Positions 1 through 7,690 of a stretch of 39,953 bases of DNA are shown piece by piece. The stretch is from Silicimonas sp. GTDB taxonomy: Bacteria; Pseudomonadota; Alphaproteobacteria; Rhodobacterales; Rhodobacteraceae. The notes below the pieces were generated by a model. The model had not been told where the DNA came from and did not search any database. It saw nothing but the letters and a program-made list of their open reading frames with translations. Both the position numbers and the translations under genes were made by a program. The stretch lies in NCBI GenBank assembly GCA_022819605.1, contig JAJEGW010000047.1:1-39953 (forward strand), written 5' to 3'. The number at the start of each line of letters is the position of its first letter. Within the stretch, counting starts at the first letter, position 1.

Positions 1-498
1 AACGCGCTTCGCCGGGAGTGGGAGCGGACGAGGATGCGGGAGCGCAACGCGCTCCACAGGATTTCGGCATCGATCGTGAAGAGCCGCAACCGGATCGCCA
101 TCGAGGACCTGCAGGTCTCGAACATGATGCGCAATCCGAACCTGGCCCGGTCGATCGCCGAACAGCAATGGGGGAGACTCGCCGAGCAACTGGTCTACAA
201 GGCTGAAAGCGCCGGTGGGTCAGTGGTGCGGGTCGACCCCAAGCACACGAGCACGGACTGCCATGCCTGCAGGCACAGGCAGGACATGCCGCTGAGTGCG
301 CGCGAGTTTGCCTGCGGCGGCTGCGGTCTTGTGACGGACCGCGATGTCAACGCGGCACGAAACATTCTCCAGCGCGGGATCGCGCTGGCCGGGTGGGACA
401 TCGGCTCCTTGGGTCGTCCCGGCGCGTCCGAGAGTGTTCTTGAACCACATGTCGCCGGGTTGCCGGGGCAGGACGCGGAACGGTATGCGGCTGACTGA
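1..498 (+). CDS. tnpB: TnpB-type RNA-guided nuclease (IS200/IS605 family), C-terminal part
   Basis: The reading frame is open from the first base, so the 5' part of the gene lies outside the window. What remains is the C-terminal half of a TnpB (OrfB, ancestor of Cas12). It contains a RuvC-II type segment (IEDLQ, Glu at 103-105) and a zinc ribbon with Cys codons at 259, 268, 313 and 322 (CHAC then CGGC). It ends with the RuvC-III motif DRDVNAARN (Asp codons at 337 and 343). The visible catalytic positions are intact and no stop interrupts the frame. In this family the enzyme cuts DNA under guidance of an RNA that overlaps the 3' end of its own gene and runs into the element's right end, so that RNA would lie around 400-600. 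No TnpA gene is visible, but the left side is unseen. Family identity is firm; activity is not shown. Confidence 0.9.
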   Translation, partial: NALRREWERTRMRERNALHRISASIVKSRNRIAIEDLQVSNMMRNPNLARSIAEQQWGRLAEQLVYKAESAGGSVVRVDPKHTSTDCHACRHRQDMPLSAREFACGGCGLVTDRDVNAARNILQRGIALAGWDIGSLGRPGASESVLEPHVAGLPGQDAERYAAD

Positions 499-873
499 TG
501 GTTAGTCATGTATATAACGCCCAATTGATGGGTTTGCCATCTGATGTGAATGGGTGTCCCGCGCTGACAGACTTGACTCGGCGTGGGTTGCCGGAGCCAC
601 GCGAACTCATGGAAACTGTCCGCACGCACCAGGGGAGAACTTGAAAGAAGAAATAGTCGCCCCAATCCTTCGCGGTTGGCACTCGCAAAATCTGGCGCAT
701 CTGGTCGACAATCTGGCACATTCTCATGAGCACCCGCCGCTGCGCAGCGCCGATCCTGTCACGAAGGCAAAATGGACGCATGCCGCCGCTGCGTCGAGCA
801 AGTGCACTCAGGGACGGTCGACGACCCGGATCCGGAAAATGGCGCGGTGTCAATGGCGTAGGGACGCTTTTGC
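499..873. other. Intergenic stretch downstream of tnpB
   Basis: About 375 bases separate tnpB from the convergent FAD oxidoreductase gene. No convincing protein was found in any frame. The right end of the IS200/IS605 element and the 3' part of its guide RNA should lie here, but the boundary cannot be placed without the left end or another copy. Confidence 0.4.
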
Positions 874-2214
874 TCAAGAGGCGCCGTCTATCAACGTGTC
901 AAACTGGTCCTTTATCGTCATCGCCGGGGCCACGAGCGGGATGAGCCGGCTGGTCAGCCCATGAAACGGAAGCGGGGTGATCGGAACAATCGGAAAAGGA
1001 AGGTCGTCTGCGGAAGTTCCGAGAAGTTTGGCCGACAAAGCGCGGCCCATCACCGACGTCATCGCGATGCCACGGCCACTGAAGCCGATCCCGGCCAGGA
1101 CGCCGGGCGCGGGTTCGTGAAGATGGGGCATCATCTCTGGCGTTACGGCGATGCGGCCCGCCCACTTGCGAAAGATCGGGATGTCGGCGAGCTGAGGGAA
1201 CACGGTCTTCAGTCCACGACGCAGCCGGGCAAAGTCGCCAAGGCTGCCGACCGTGTCGCTGCTGCCGACGCAACCAAAGATCAGCCGCCCATCACGGTCG
1301 TAGCGCGAATAATAGATTGCCAGGCGAGAATCTGAGATCGTGACCTTGCCGGGCAGGATCTCCTGTTGCTGCGTTTCGCTCAGCGGGACGGTCGCCATGA
1401 TGTTGCTGACAAGCGGAAGGAACGTCTTGCGCAGCCCAGGCCACACGTCGTTGGTATAGGCATTCGTTGTCAGAACGACATTCTCGGCGGAGATTTCACC
1501 CTTGTCGGACCGCGCCCGCCATTTGCCGCTCACCCGTTCAAGCGAGGTAATCCGGGTGTCGTTGAAGAGCTGTGCGCCCTTAGCGGCTGCGGTGCGAGCA
1601 TACCCGCGGGTCAGCGACAGCGGCTGCACATGCCCCCCGGCAGCATGGCGCAAGGCGAAGGAATAGGCAGGGGACCCGCTGGCTTCACGCACCGCGTCGC
1701 CTTCCAGTTCCATGATATCCGCTCCGGCCGCCGCCCAGGCCTTGCCGAGCGCACTCATGTTCCGGGCAGCCCGGCGAGTATGCGCCGCTTGGACCCATCC
1801 TGCCTGGACGGCGTCACAGTCGACGTCGTATTTTCTGATGTCCGAGAACAGGTCATCGGCGGCTGTCAGAGTGGTCTTGATCAGCGTCTCGCCGTGCCTT
1901 GCACCCAACCGCTCAACCAGCTCCTGCGGTGTCTGACGCCAGATGGGATTGCACTGGCCGCCGCTTCGCCCGGAGGCGCCCCAACCGATTCCCTTGCTGT
2001 CGACCATAGCGACCGATACGCCCGCGTCGGCTAGGCCCAATGCAGTTCGACCCCCGGTTAGACCGGCGCCGATGACCAGCACGTCGACATCGACGGTGCC
2101 TTCCAACTTCGCGCATTCGGGTGCGGTGCTAGCAGTGAATACCCAGTGAATTTCCTCTTTGGTGTCTCTTCCTCCCATAGCCCCACTATCGGATTTGAAG
2201 TATAGAGCTTCCAT
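874..2214 (-). CDS. FAD-dependent oxidoreductase, DadA family
   Basis: A 446-residue flavoprotein of the DAO/DadA superfamily, which oxidises amines or amino acids. An FAD-binding Rossmann motif, IGAGLTGG, lies at residues 48-55, followed by the GWGASGRSGG segment typical of gamma-glutamylputrescine-oxidase-like members. A second FAD contact region near the C-terminus reads GIGFSGRGIA. There is no signal peptide, so it should be cytoplasmic. The start at 2214 has only a weak upstream purine stretch. The Met codon at residue 13 (2178) is an alternative. The gene is divergent from the sulfonate-type ABC transporter genes starting at 2958. Taurine dehydrogenase large subunits belong to this superfamily, so oxidation of an imported amine such as taurine is a possible role. 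Putrescine- or glycine-derivative oxidation is equally compatible with the sequence. Confidence 0.8.
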   Translation of the reverse strand: MEALYFKSDSGAMGGRDTKEEIHWVFTASTAPECAKLEGTVDVDVLVIGAGLTGGRTALGLADAGVSVAMVDSKGIGWGASGRSGGQCNPIWRQTPQELVERLGARHGETLIKTTLTAADDLFSDIRKYDVDCDAVQAGWVQAAHTRRAARNMSALGKAWAAAGADIMELEGDAVREASGSPAYSFALRHAAGGHVQPLSLTRGYARTAAAKGAQLFNDTRITSLERVSGKWRARSDKGEISAENVVLTTNAYTNDVWPGLRKTFLPLVSNIMATVPLSETQQQEILPGKVTISDSRLAIYYSRYDRDGRLIFGCVGSSDTVGSLGDFARLRRGLKTVFPQLADIPIFRKWAGRIAVTPEMMPHLHEPAPGVLAGIGFSGRGIAMTSVMGRALSAKLLGTSADDLPFPIVPITPLPFHGLTSRLIPLVAPAMTIKDQFDTLIDGAS

Positions 2215-2957
2215 TTTTCCCGTTGCGAATTATTCGTCAAGCGACGCCCGGTCAACCAACTCAATCAATCAAGTTATCCCACCGTATTTGACAGCTGGGC
2301 AGCGTCTAAAGGATTGGCCGGTTTGGTTTCGTGCACCAAGTTCTGATCATTGCCGTGCTAGCGCTGAGGTTCCTGTTCAGGATATTGCGCGTGTCTCTGT
2401 CCATGATCGCCGTCAGCTGCAGAAATGCGCTCCTCACCGAATTGAGCTCGACTTTGGCTCAGTATGCAACTCGCACGCGTTCATGATCTGTTCCTTCCGC
2501 GAAACAGGGGACGAGAGATGATGGATCACAAGCAGTTTCCGGCCCGGCTCTCCCAGGTTGGCCAACTCAGCGCGGCGCCACGCAGGGAAACCGAGGAATT
2601 GCTCTCCGGAGGCGACCGGGTTCGGAACGCCTTTCACGTCCAGGCAGCCATCAGCCGACATGGCCAGCTAACGGGCTTCCTGAGGCGCTGCCGCAGGGTA
2701 GCGGCCAAGCATCTCGACAACTGCCTGCGATGGTTCCGGCAGGTCGAGCTGGACAACGCCTCGCACATTCCTCGCCAACTCAATCGACGGGGCATGCATA
2801 CGATTTGGAGAATGAGCCGAAGTCTACGACGTGAAGAACCCTTTGCAACAAAGGCGATTGGTTGTATGGGTCTGCTTGCTTGAGACTCGGTAATAAAGGC
2901 ATTGAAACCGCCTCCGCTACGGAAGAGCGCCGAGTAAATATCAATGGGAGAAACTCA
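2215..2957. other. Long intergenic region upstream of the ABC transporter operon
   Basis: About 740 bases without a recognisable gene. On the minus strand one frame runs from an ATG at 2799 to a TAG at 2668-2670, then stays open to 2434 with protein-like composition. It might be a decayed gene, but no family was recognised. A short inverted repeat (CCTTTG, three-base spacer, CAAAGG) lies at 2840-2854. The promoter of the tauA-like gene must lie near the right end, but no clear -35/-10 pair could be assigned. Confidence 0.4.
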
Positions 2958-3920
2958 ATGAAATCCATGATCAAATCAGCCATGCTGGCTGGTGTGGCCT
3001 CGATGGGGTTCGCTGCGCCGTCGTTTGCCGAGGACGTAAACGTGGCATTCTTCTTGCAGTGGCCTACGCCAAACCTTGTTTGGAAGACCAGCGGTGCCTA
3101 TGCAGACGCCATGGGCGTTGATGTGAATTGGGTGGACTTCACCACTGGCACGGCGATGACCGAGGCTATGCTGGCCGGGGACATCGACATTTCTTATAGT
3201 CAGGGCCTTGCACCGTTTGTGACCGCAATCCAGCAGGGCGCTCCGCTGAAGATGATTGGCATTGCCGTTATCTACGAAGCCAACGATTGCTTCGTGCGCA
3301 ACGAGTTGGGCATCGACGGCTCCAACGCGTCCGAGCTTGAAGGCAAGACCGTTGCCGTGCCGCTCAACACGATGGCCGACTATGCCTTCCGCAAGTACAT
3401 GGACCACTACAATATCGACATTTCGACGATGACCGTTGTGGACCAGGCTCCGCCAGATGGCGCCAAGTCGCTGGCCGATGGCGCTGTTGACATGGCGTGT
3501 GTGTTCGGTGGTGTCGATACCGCTTCGGCCGCCGAAGTCGGCACAGCCATCATGACGTCCGAGCAAAAGCAGGATGCCGGTATTGGTTCTTTCGACGTCG
3601 TCACGGTGACCGAGAAGTTCGCAACCGAAAACCCCGAGCTTGTCCAGGCGTTCATGGATGCGACAGCCGAAGCCAACGAGGCGTGGACGGGATCTGACGA
3701 GCAAATCCAAATCGTCGCAGATGCGTCCGGCATGGATGTCGAAGCCACGAAAACGACGCTTGCCGGCTTCGTCATTCCTAGCGTTGAGGATCAGGTCAGC
3801 AACTTCTTCAACGAGGGTGGCGACGCTGCTGCTGCTGCAGCGTCTCTTGGCCTGGTGTTCCAAGGCGATTCCGACGGCTCGCAGATCGCGAAGACCATCG
3901 ACGGTTCGTTCCTAGAGTAG
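2958..3920 (+). CDS. tauA: Taurine/sulfonate-type ABC transporter substrate-binding protein
   Basis: A 320-residue periplasmic binding protein of the TauA/SsuA/NMT1 group. It starts with a Sec signal peptide (MKSMIKSAML, hydrophobic core, cleavage probably after PSFA). The ATG at 2958 was chosen because it begins the signal peptide and has GGGAG seven bases upstream; an earlier in-frame ATG at 2862 would add an unrelated leader. Typical features are the early WPTPNLVW segment, the GDIDISYSQG segment and GKTVAVPLNTMADY in the ligand-binding hinge region. It is followed by a stable hairpin and then by the ATPase and permease genes on the same strand. The natural ligand is inferred only: taurine or another sulfonate is likely from the family, but no taurine-degrading genes (xsc, tpa) are present in the window. 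Confidence 0.8.
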   Translation: MKSMIKSAMLAGVASMGFAAPSFAEDVNVAFFLQWPTPNLVWKTSGAYADAMGVDVNWVDFTTGTAMTEAMLAGDIDISYSQGLAPFVTAIQQGAPLKMIGIAVIYEANDCFVRNELGIDGSNASELEGKTVAVPLNTMADYAFRKYMDHYNIDISTMTVVDQAPPDGAKSLADGAVDMACVFGGVDTASAAEVGTAIMTSEQKQDAGIGSFDVVTVTEKFATENPELVQAFMDATAEANEAWTGSDEQIQIVADASGMDVEATKTTLAGFVIPSVEDQVSNFFNEGGDAAAAAASLGLVFQGDSDGSQIAKTIDGSFLE

Positions 3921-3940
3921 TCGACGTATCGGCAGATAGG

Positions 3941-3966
3941 AGTGTGGGCCAGCTTTGGCCCGCACT
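3941..3966 (+). promoter_or_regulatory. Intercistronic hairpin after tauA
   Basis: Arms AGTGTGGGCCA (3941-3951) and TGGCCCGCACT (3956-3966) pair over 11 bp with one G-U pair around the tetraloop GCTT. The hairpin starts 20 bases after the tauA stop and is not followed by a T-run, so it is more likely an mRNA-stabilising or attenuating element than a full terminator. Such elements often raise binding-protein levels relative to the membrane subunits. Confidence 0.6.
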
Positions 3967-4073
3967 CGCTCTAAAGAACTCATGCGGTTGTCTGCACGGC
4001 GCAAGGTCGGCAACCAGTCGGCCTGTCGCCAAGCACGCCGCCGTAGGCGACAAAACCAAAAGCGGTACCGGCG

Positions 4074-4871
4074 ATGGCAGACCTTGTTTGCGAAAACCTG
4101 AGCATGACCTTCACCAACCCGCAGACTGGCGCGGCTGTTCATGCTCTTAAGGACATCAATTTCACGCTGAAGAAGGGCGAGCTTCTGTCCGTTCTCGGGC
4201 CTTCGGGTTGTGGCAAGACGACTTTGCTGAACCTGATCGCCGGGTTCATCAATGCCACTGACGGGTACGCCAAGCTAGGCGGAAAGACAATCGACGCACC
4301 CGGCGTCGAACGCGGAATGGTATTTCAACAAGGCGCATTGTTCGAATGGCTGCCCGTATCCAGGAATGTGGATTTCGGGCTGCGAATGAAGAAGAACAAT
4401 CCCGAGGAAAACGTAAGGCTGGTCGAAAAGTGGCTGGATATCGTCGGCCTGCAAGGATTCGGCGATACACCAACCTATCAGCTGTCCGGCGGGATGCAGC
4501 AACGCGTGGCCCTTGCCCGCTGCCTGATCAATGATCCCGAAGTGATCCTGATGGATGAACCGCTGGGTGCGCTGGACGCACTGACCCGTGAAAAGATGCA
4601 GTCGCTGGTGCTGGAGCTGTGGAAAGAGACCGGCAAGACGATCATGATCATCACGCATTCTGTCGAAGAGGCGCTCCTGTTGGGCGAACGATTGTTCGTC
4701 ATGGCGCCGCGTCCGGGGCGCGTGCACAAGGAGTACCGGTTGCCCTTCGCCGAGCGTGGCCTCAAGGAATCGCTGCGCGAGATCAAGCACGATCCGTATT
4801 TTTCCGAGGTACGAGAAGAAATCCTGACGATGATCTGGGACATGGAAGAGGAGATCATGGGTCGTGCTTGA
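4074..4871 (+). CDS. tauB: Taurine/sulfonate-type ABC transporter ATP-binding protein
   Basis: A 265-residue cytoplasmic ATPase of the TauB/SsuB type. Walker A is GPSGCGKTT (42-50), the Q-loop is in VFQQG (84-88), the signature is LSGGMQQR (137-144), Walker B is VILMDEP (157-163) and the switch His is in IITHS (His195). All catalytic positions are present. It energises uptake by the permease encoded next. The ATG at 4074 has no good Shine-Dalgarno sequence, but it gives the normal family N-terminus. The stop codon overlaps the start of the permease gene by 8 bases (4864-4871), which indicates translational coupling. Family assignment is firm; the substrate is inferred from the neighbours. Confidence 0.9.
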   Translation: MADLVCENLSMTFTNPQTGAAVHALKDINFTLKKGELLSVLGPSGCGKTTLLNLIAGFINATDGYAKLGGKTIDAPGVERGMVFQQGALFEWLPVSRNVDFGLRMKKNNPEENVRLVEKWLDIVGLQGFGDTPTYQLSGGMQQRVALARCLINDPEVILMDEPLGALDALTREKMQSLVLELWKETGKTIMIITHSVEEALLLGERLFVMAPRPGRVHKEYRLPFAERGLKESLREIKHDPYFSEVREEILTMIWDMEEEIMGRA

Positions 4872-6792
4872 ATGGCTGTCCGACAATCGCGCCTCAATTG
4901 CTGCCGTATTGATCCTCGCGATGATAGGCACATTCGTCTGGTCCATCGTGATCGGCAGAAGGCAGGCCAAGCTCACGGCCAACGACGAGGTGTTTGGTGA
5001 CCCGGTCCGGACCAAGGGCGGATGGTACTGGGCGGTGTGCGGTGTGTCCGCGCTCTTCCTCTTGTGGTCCTATTTTTCATGGGGTGTGGGGAGGGCCTAC
5101 TTCCCGAACGCCGCCAACGAGATGTGCCAGATTGCGAAGCTTGAAGAGGCCGTTTCCCCGATCAAGGCGGCATTGCCCATCGGTTCACGCTATTACAAAT
5201 CGACATTGCTTGCGTCGCGCAATGCCGACCAGCTGGACGATCTGGAGGCCCAACTGGAAGGCACGGTATTTGCCGATGCCGAAAAGTCTGAGCTTTTGGG
5301 CGTGATCGGGCAAGTCCGGGAATTGATTGCTAATTCGTCCAATCCGACAAACATGGGAGAAGAACCCAAGGCCGAGCTTTTGAGCTTGGCCGAAAGGCTG
5401 AACGATCTCAGTTCCTACATTGACGCTGGCCAGCACGGTTTGGCCCCAAGCGATGAAGCGCTGGCACAGCCCAAATGGGGCACGACGTTTACCGAGATCC
5501 CGATCTTGCCGATCACGGAACGCGGCATGTTATTTGATGTAGCTTCGGTAGAAGCAGCTGAGATCGCTGCCGCATTCAACAAGACCCGGAACAAATTCCC
5601 GGCAAACGACGTCTTGATTGACGACATCAAGACGCGGATCGATGCTTTGAAGGAGATCAACGAATCTGGAGAATTCGACGAACTCGAAAGGGCCGATCGC
5701 GAAGACTACGTCAAGGCGGTTGAGCGCATTTTCAAGCGTCTGGACGACGGGTTGATCTTTCCTGCTGCCGCGTTGGAAGACGTGGGAACTGCAATCGCCA
5801 ATTTGGATGCGGCGGCAAGCGACGCGCAAGGTGGATTGAGGTACGCTGACGCGCTGTTCTTTCCAGGTCCCGGCATCGTCAAGTCGCGCACCCAGTGCAC
5901 TGAACAGGGGGCCGCGCGATGGTTGCCCAAGCCAACCGATGTGGTTGCCACCTTCGCGCGCCTCGCCAATCCGGACGTCGAAAATGGCGGTGGCTACCGT
6001 GGGTTCCCGCTCTTGTGGTGGGATTGGCTGCCCATCGCCGATGTAGTTGCGTTCTTCATTCCCGACTGGATCGCCGACGTCTGGCCCGGGGAATATGCCA
6101 GCCACGGGCCGGACGGCACGATTACCCCCAACTTCAAGGATAAATTGCTGGCTTTCGTCCAGGGCGACGTCTCGCTCGGATATATTCCCATGCTGGATGG
6201 GCATATCTGGGATTCGCTGTTTCGTGTTCTGGTTGCCTTGGGGCTTGGTATCTTTCTCGGTGTGCCGCTTGGACTGTTCATGGGGGTGTCGCGGTTCTTC
6301 AAGTCGTTCTTTGACCCGCTGATCGAGCTATACCGCCCCGTGCCGCCACTTGCGTGGGCACCGCTGATTCTGACGATATTCGGCATTCATGATGACGGCA
6401 AAATCTTCCTGCTCTTCATGGTCGCCTTCGCGATCATGGTGATTTCGGCGCGCACGGGCGCGTCGGGCGTGCTGCTTTCGAAGATCCGGGCATCGCATTC
6501 TCTGGGAGCATCGGACGGGCAGATCATGTGGAACGTCATTCTCCCGAATGCCATGCCAGAGATCCTCACCGGCACCCGAATTGCTGTGGGAGTCTGTTGG
6601 GGGACGCTTGTGGCAGCCGAAATGCTCGCCGGGACCACCGGCGTGGGCTTCATCGAGAACATCGCCCGAACCGTATCGGACTACGAACTGATCTGGGTGA
6701 CAATCCTGATCATGGGCGTGCTCGGTCTGGTCTTCGATCTGATCATGCGCTGGATCATCAAGAAAACCATTCCCTGGCGCGGCATGGGATAA
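4864..6792 (+). CDS. tauC: Taurine/sulfonate-type ABC transporter permease with large N-terminal extension
   Basis: A 642-residue permease, where TauC/SsuC proteins are normally about 250-280 residues. The canonical permease is the last 200 residues. It includes the coupling-helix EAA region (SLGASDGQIMWNVILPNAMP) and several membrane helices, and ends in a positively charged tail. Before it come two predicted membrane helices (about residues 10-31 and 54-74). About 370 residues then follow that are mostly hydrophilic and helix-rich (for example the RADREDYVKAVERIFKRL stretch), with a Trp-rich part near residue 390. If both helices span the membrane, this region would face the periplasm or be a re-entrant soluble domain. 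The start is GTG at 4864, overlapping the end of tauB. The C-terminal assignment is firm; the function of the extension is unknown. Confidence 0.8.
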   Translation: MLEWLSDNRASIAAVLILAMIGTFVWSIVIGRRQAKLTANDEVFGDPVRTKGGWYWAVCGVSALFLLWSYFSWGVGRAYFPNAANEMCQIAKLEEAVSPIKAALPIGSRYYKSTLLASRNADQLDDLEAQLEGTVFADAEKSELLGVIGQVRELIANSSNPTNMGEEPKAELLSLAERLNDLSSYIDAGQHGLAPSDEALAQPKWGTTFTEIPILPITERGMLFDVASVEAAEIAAAFNKTRNKFPANDVLIDDIKTRIDALKEINESGEFDELERADREDYVKAVERIFKRLDDGLIFPAAALEDVGTAIANLDAAASDAQGGLRYADALFFPGPGIVKSRTQCTEQGAARWLPKPTDVVATFARLANPDVENGGGYRGFPLLWWDWLPIADVVAFFIPDWIADVWPGEYASHGPDGTITPNFKDKLLAFVQGDVSLGYIPMLDGHIWDSLFRVLVALGLGIFLGVPLGLFMGVSRFFKSFFDPLIELYRPVPPLAWAPLILTIFGIHDDGKIFLLFMVAFAIMVISARTGASGVLLSKIRASHSLGASDGQIMWNVILPNAMPEILTGTRIAVGVCWGTLVAAEMLAGTTGVGFIENIARTVSDYELIWVTILIMGVLGLVFDLIMRWIIKKTIPWRGMG

Positions 6793-6797
6793 GCGCG

Positions 6798-6878
6798 CAG
6801 GCAATTGCCTGAATTGGGCCACACGACAATGCCTGAAATTCGTCGGGATCTTGGAGTGTTGCGGCAAGTTTGCCGCAA
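6798..6878. repeat. Two short inverted repeats downstream of tauC
   Basis: A palindrome CAGGCAATTGCCTG lies at 6798-6811, directly after the tauC stop. A perfect inverted repeat TTGCGGCAA-GT-TTGCCGCAA lies at 6859-6878. Neither is followed by a T-run. They could be a factor-assisted terminator or binding sites. The rest of the gap to 7155 holds nothing recognisable. Confidence 0.45.
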
Positions 6879-7155
6879 ATTCCCCAACGGATATCCTGCC
6901 GGAGACTTCGGGACGACATACGTTCGGCATTGGTGCGTCTCCGTTTTGAAATCGATCGCCGCACATGAGCGGATTGAATTGAGGCTTACAAAGAAAGCTT
7001 GATGCACGGGAAGCGCCCAACCTTCATGGGTTGGCTGCACATGTCCTGAACATCGGGCTTTCGTGTGGAACATCACGCGGAACGCAGATCGGCTTTCGCT
7101 CTGCCTGATCTTTCGACCGCCCAAACGTCGCCATGCCAATGCACAACGTCGCGAT

Positions 7156-7687
7156 GTTGACGAGCTTCATCTTGTGCCCGAGCCCGACCTCTCCGAGATG
7201 CACGATGACGCCTGCCCAGCACTCGACTACGGGCTTGATGCGCTTGAAAGTCTCGGGACTGGCACCGACCATCGTGTCAAGCGTGCCCTCCCAGGCCTCC
7301 TTGGGCGTGCGGGACAGGGGCGCGTCCGCGGCGTGTCCGCCAGCCGCCTCGAATTCGGTCGCCAGTGCCAATGTGGAGACCGGGTCGGAGGTCGAACAGT
7401 CGACAATGACCGCGTCCGGCTGGAGCCCTTCCAGAATTCCGCCGGGACCCCCTGACGAGTTCTTCGACCTGCGTGGAGCCGGTGACGCATATATGAATGA
7501 TTTCAGAATGTTCAGAGAGTTACTTCACGCATCTTCCTTCTGTCGCGCCGCGCGCAACAAGGTTATCGACTGCCTGCCGCTTTCGATGTGCAGCTACCGT
7601 AAGCGGATAGCCGGCCTCGACGATGTTCCCGGCGATGCCGTGCCCCATGAGGCCGACACCGATCATGCCAATGGCGGGATTGTTCAT
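7156..7687 (-). pseudogene. Broken 3-hydroxyisobutyrate-dehydrogenase-family gene
   Basis: Read on the minus strand from ATG 7687, the sequence starts as a beta-hydroxyacid dehydrogenase (MIGVGLMGHGIAGNIVEAGY, the NAD-binding glycine motif). An in-frame TAA at 7520-7522 interrupts it. The same frame then continues with the family segment EIIHICVTGSTQVEELVRG. Near 7446-7455, in a G-rich run, the homology moves to another frame (GILEGLQPDAVIVDCSTSDP, then family-like sequence through KLVN). Homology stops at about 7156, so the C-terminal domain is missing. At least one nonsense change, one frameshift and a 3' truncation are present. It begins 3 bases after the aminotransferase stop, so it was probably the last gene of that operon. 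L-threonate and tartronate-semialdehyde dehydrogenases belong to this family, which fits the sugar-acid neighbourhood. Confidence 0.8.
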
Positions 7688-7690
7688 GTC

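Noticed and set aside
2840..2854. Inverted repeat CCTTTG-CAA-CAAAGG as an insertion sequence end
   Set aside because: It resembles the TGTTGCAAA found at some IS6-family ends, but no transposase, second end or target duplication is present.
4249..5015. Long open frames on the minus strand opposite tauB
   Set aside because: They are shadows of the well-supported plus-strand ATPase and permease genes and match no family.
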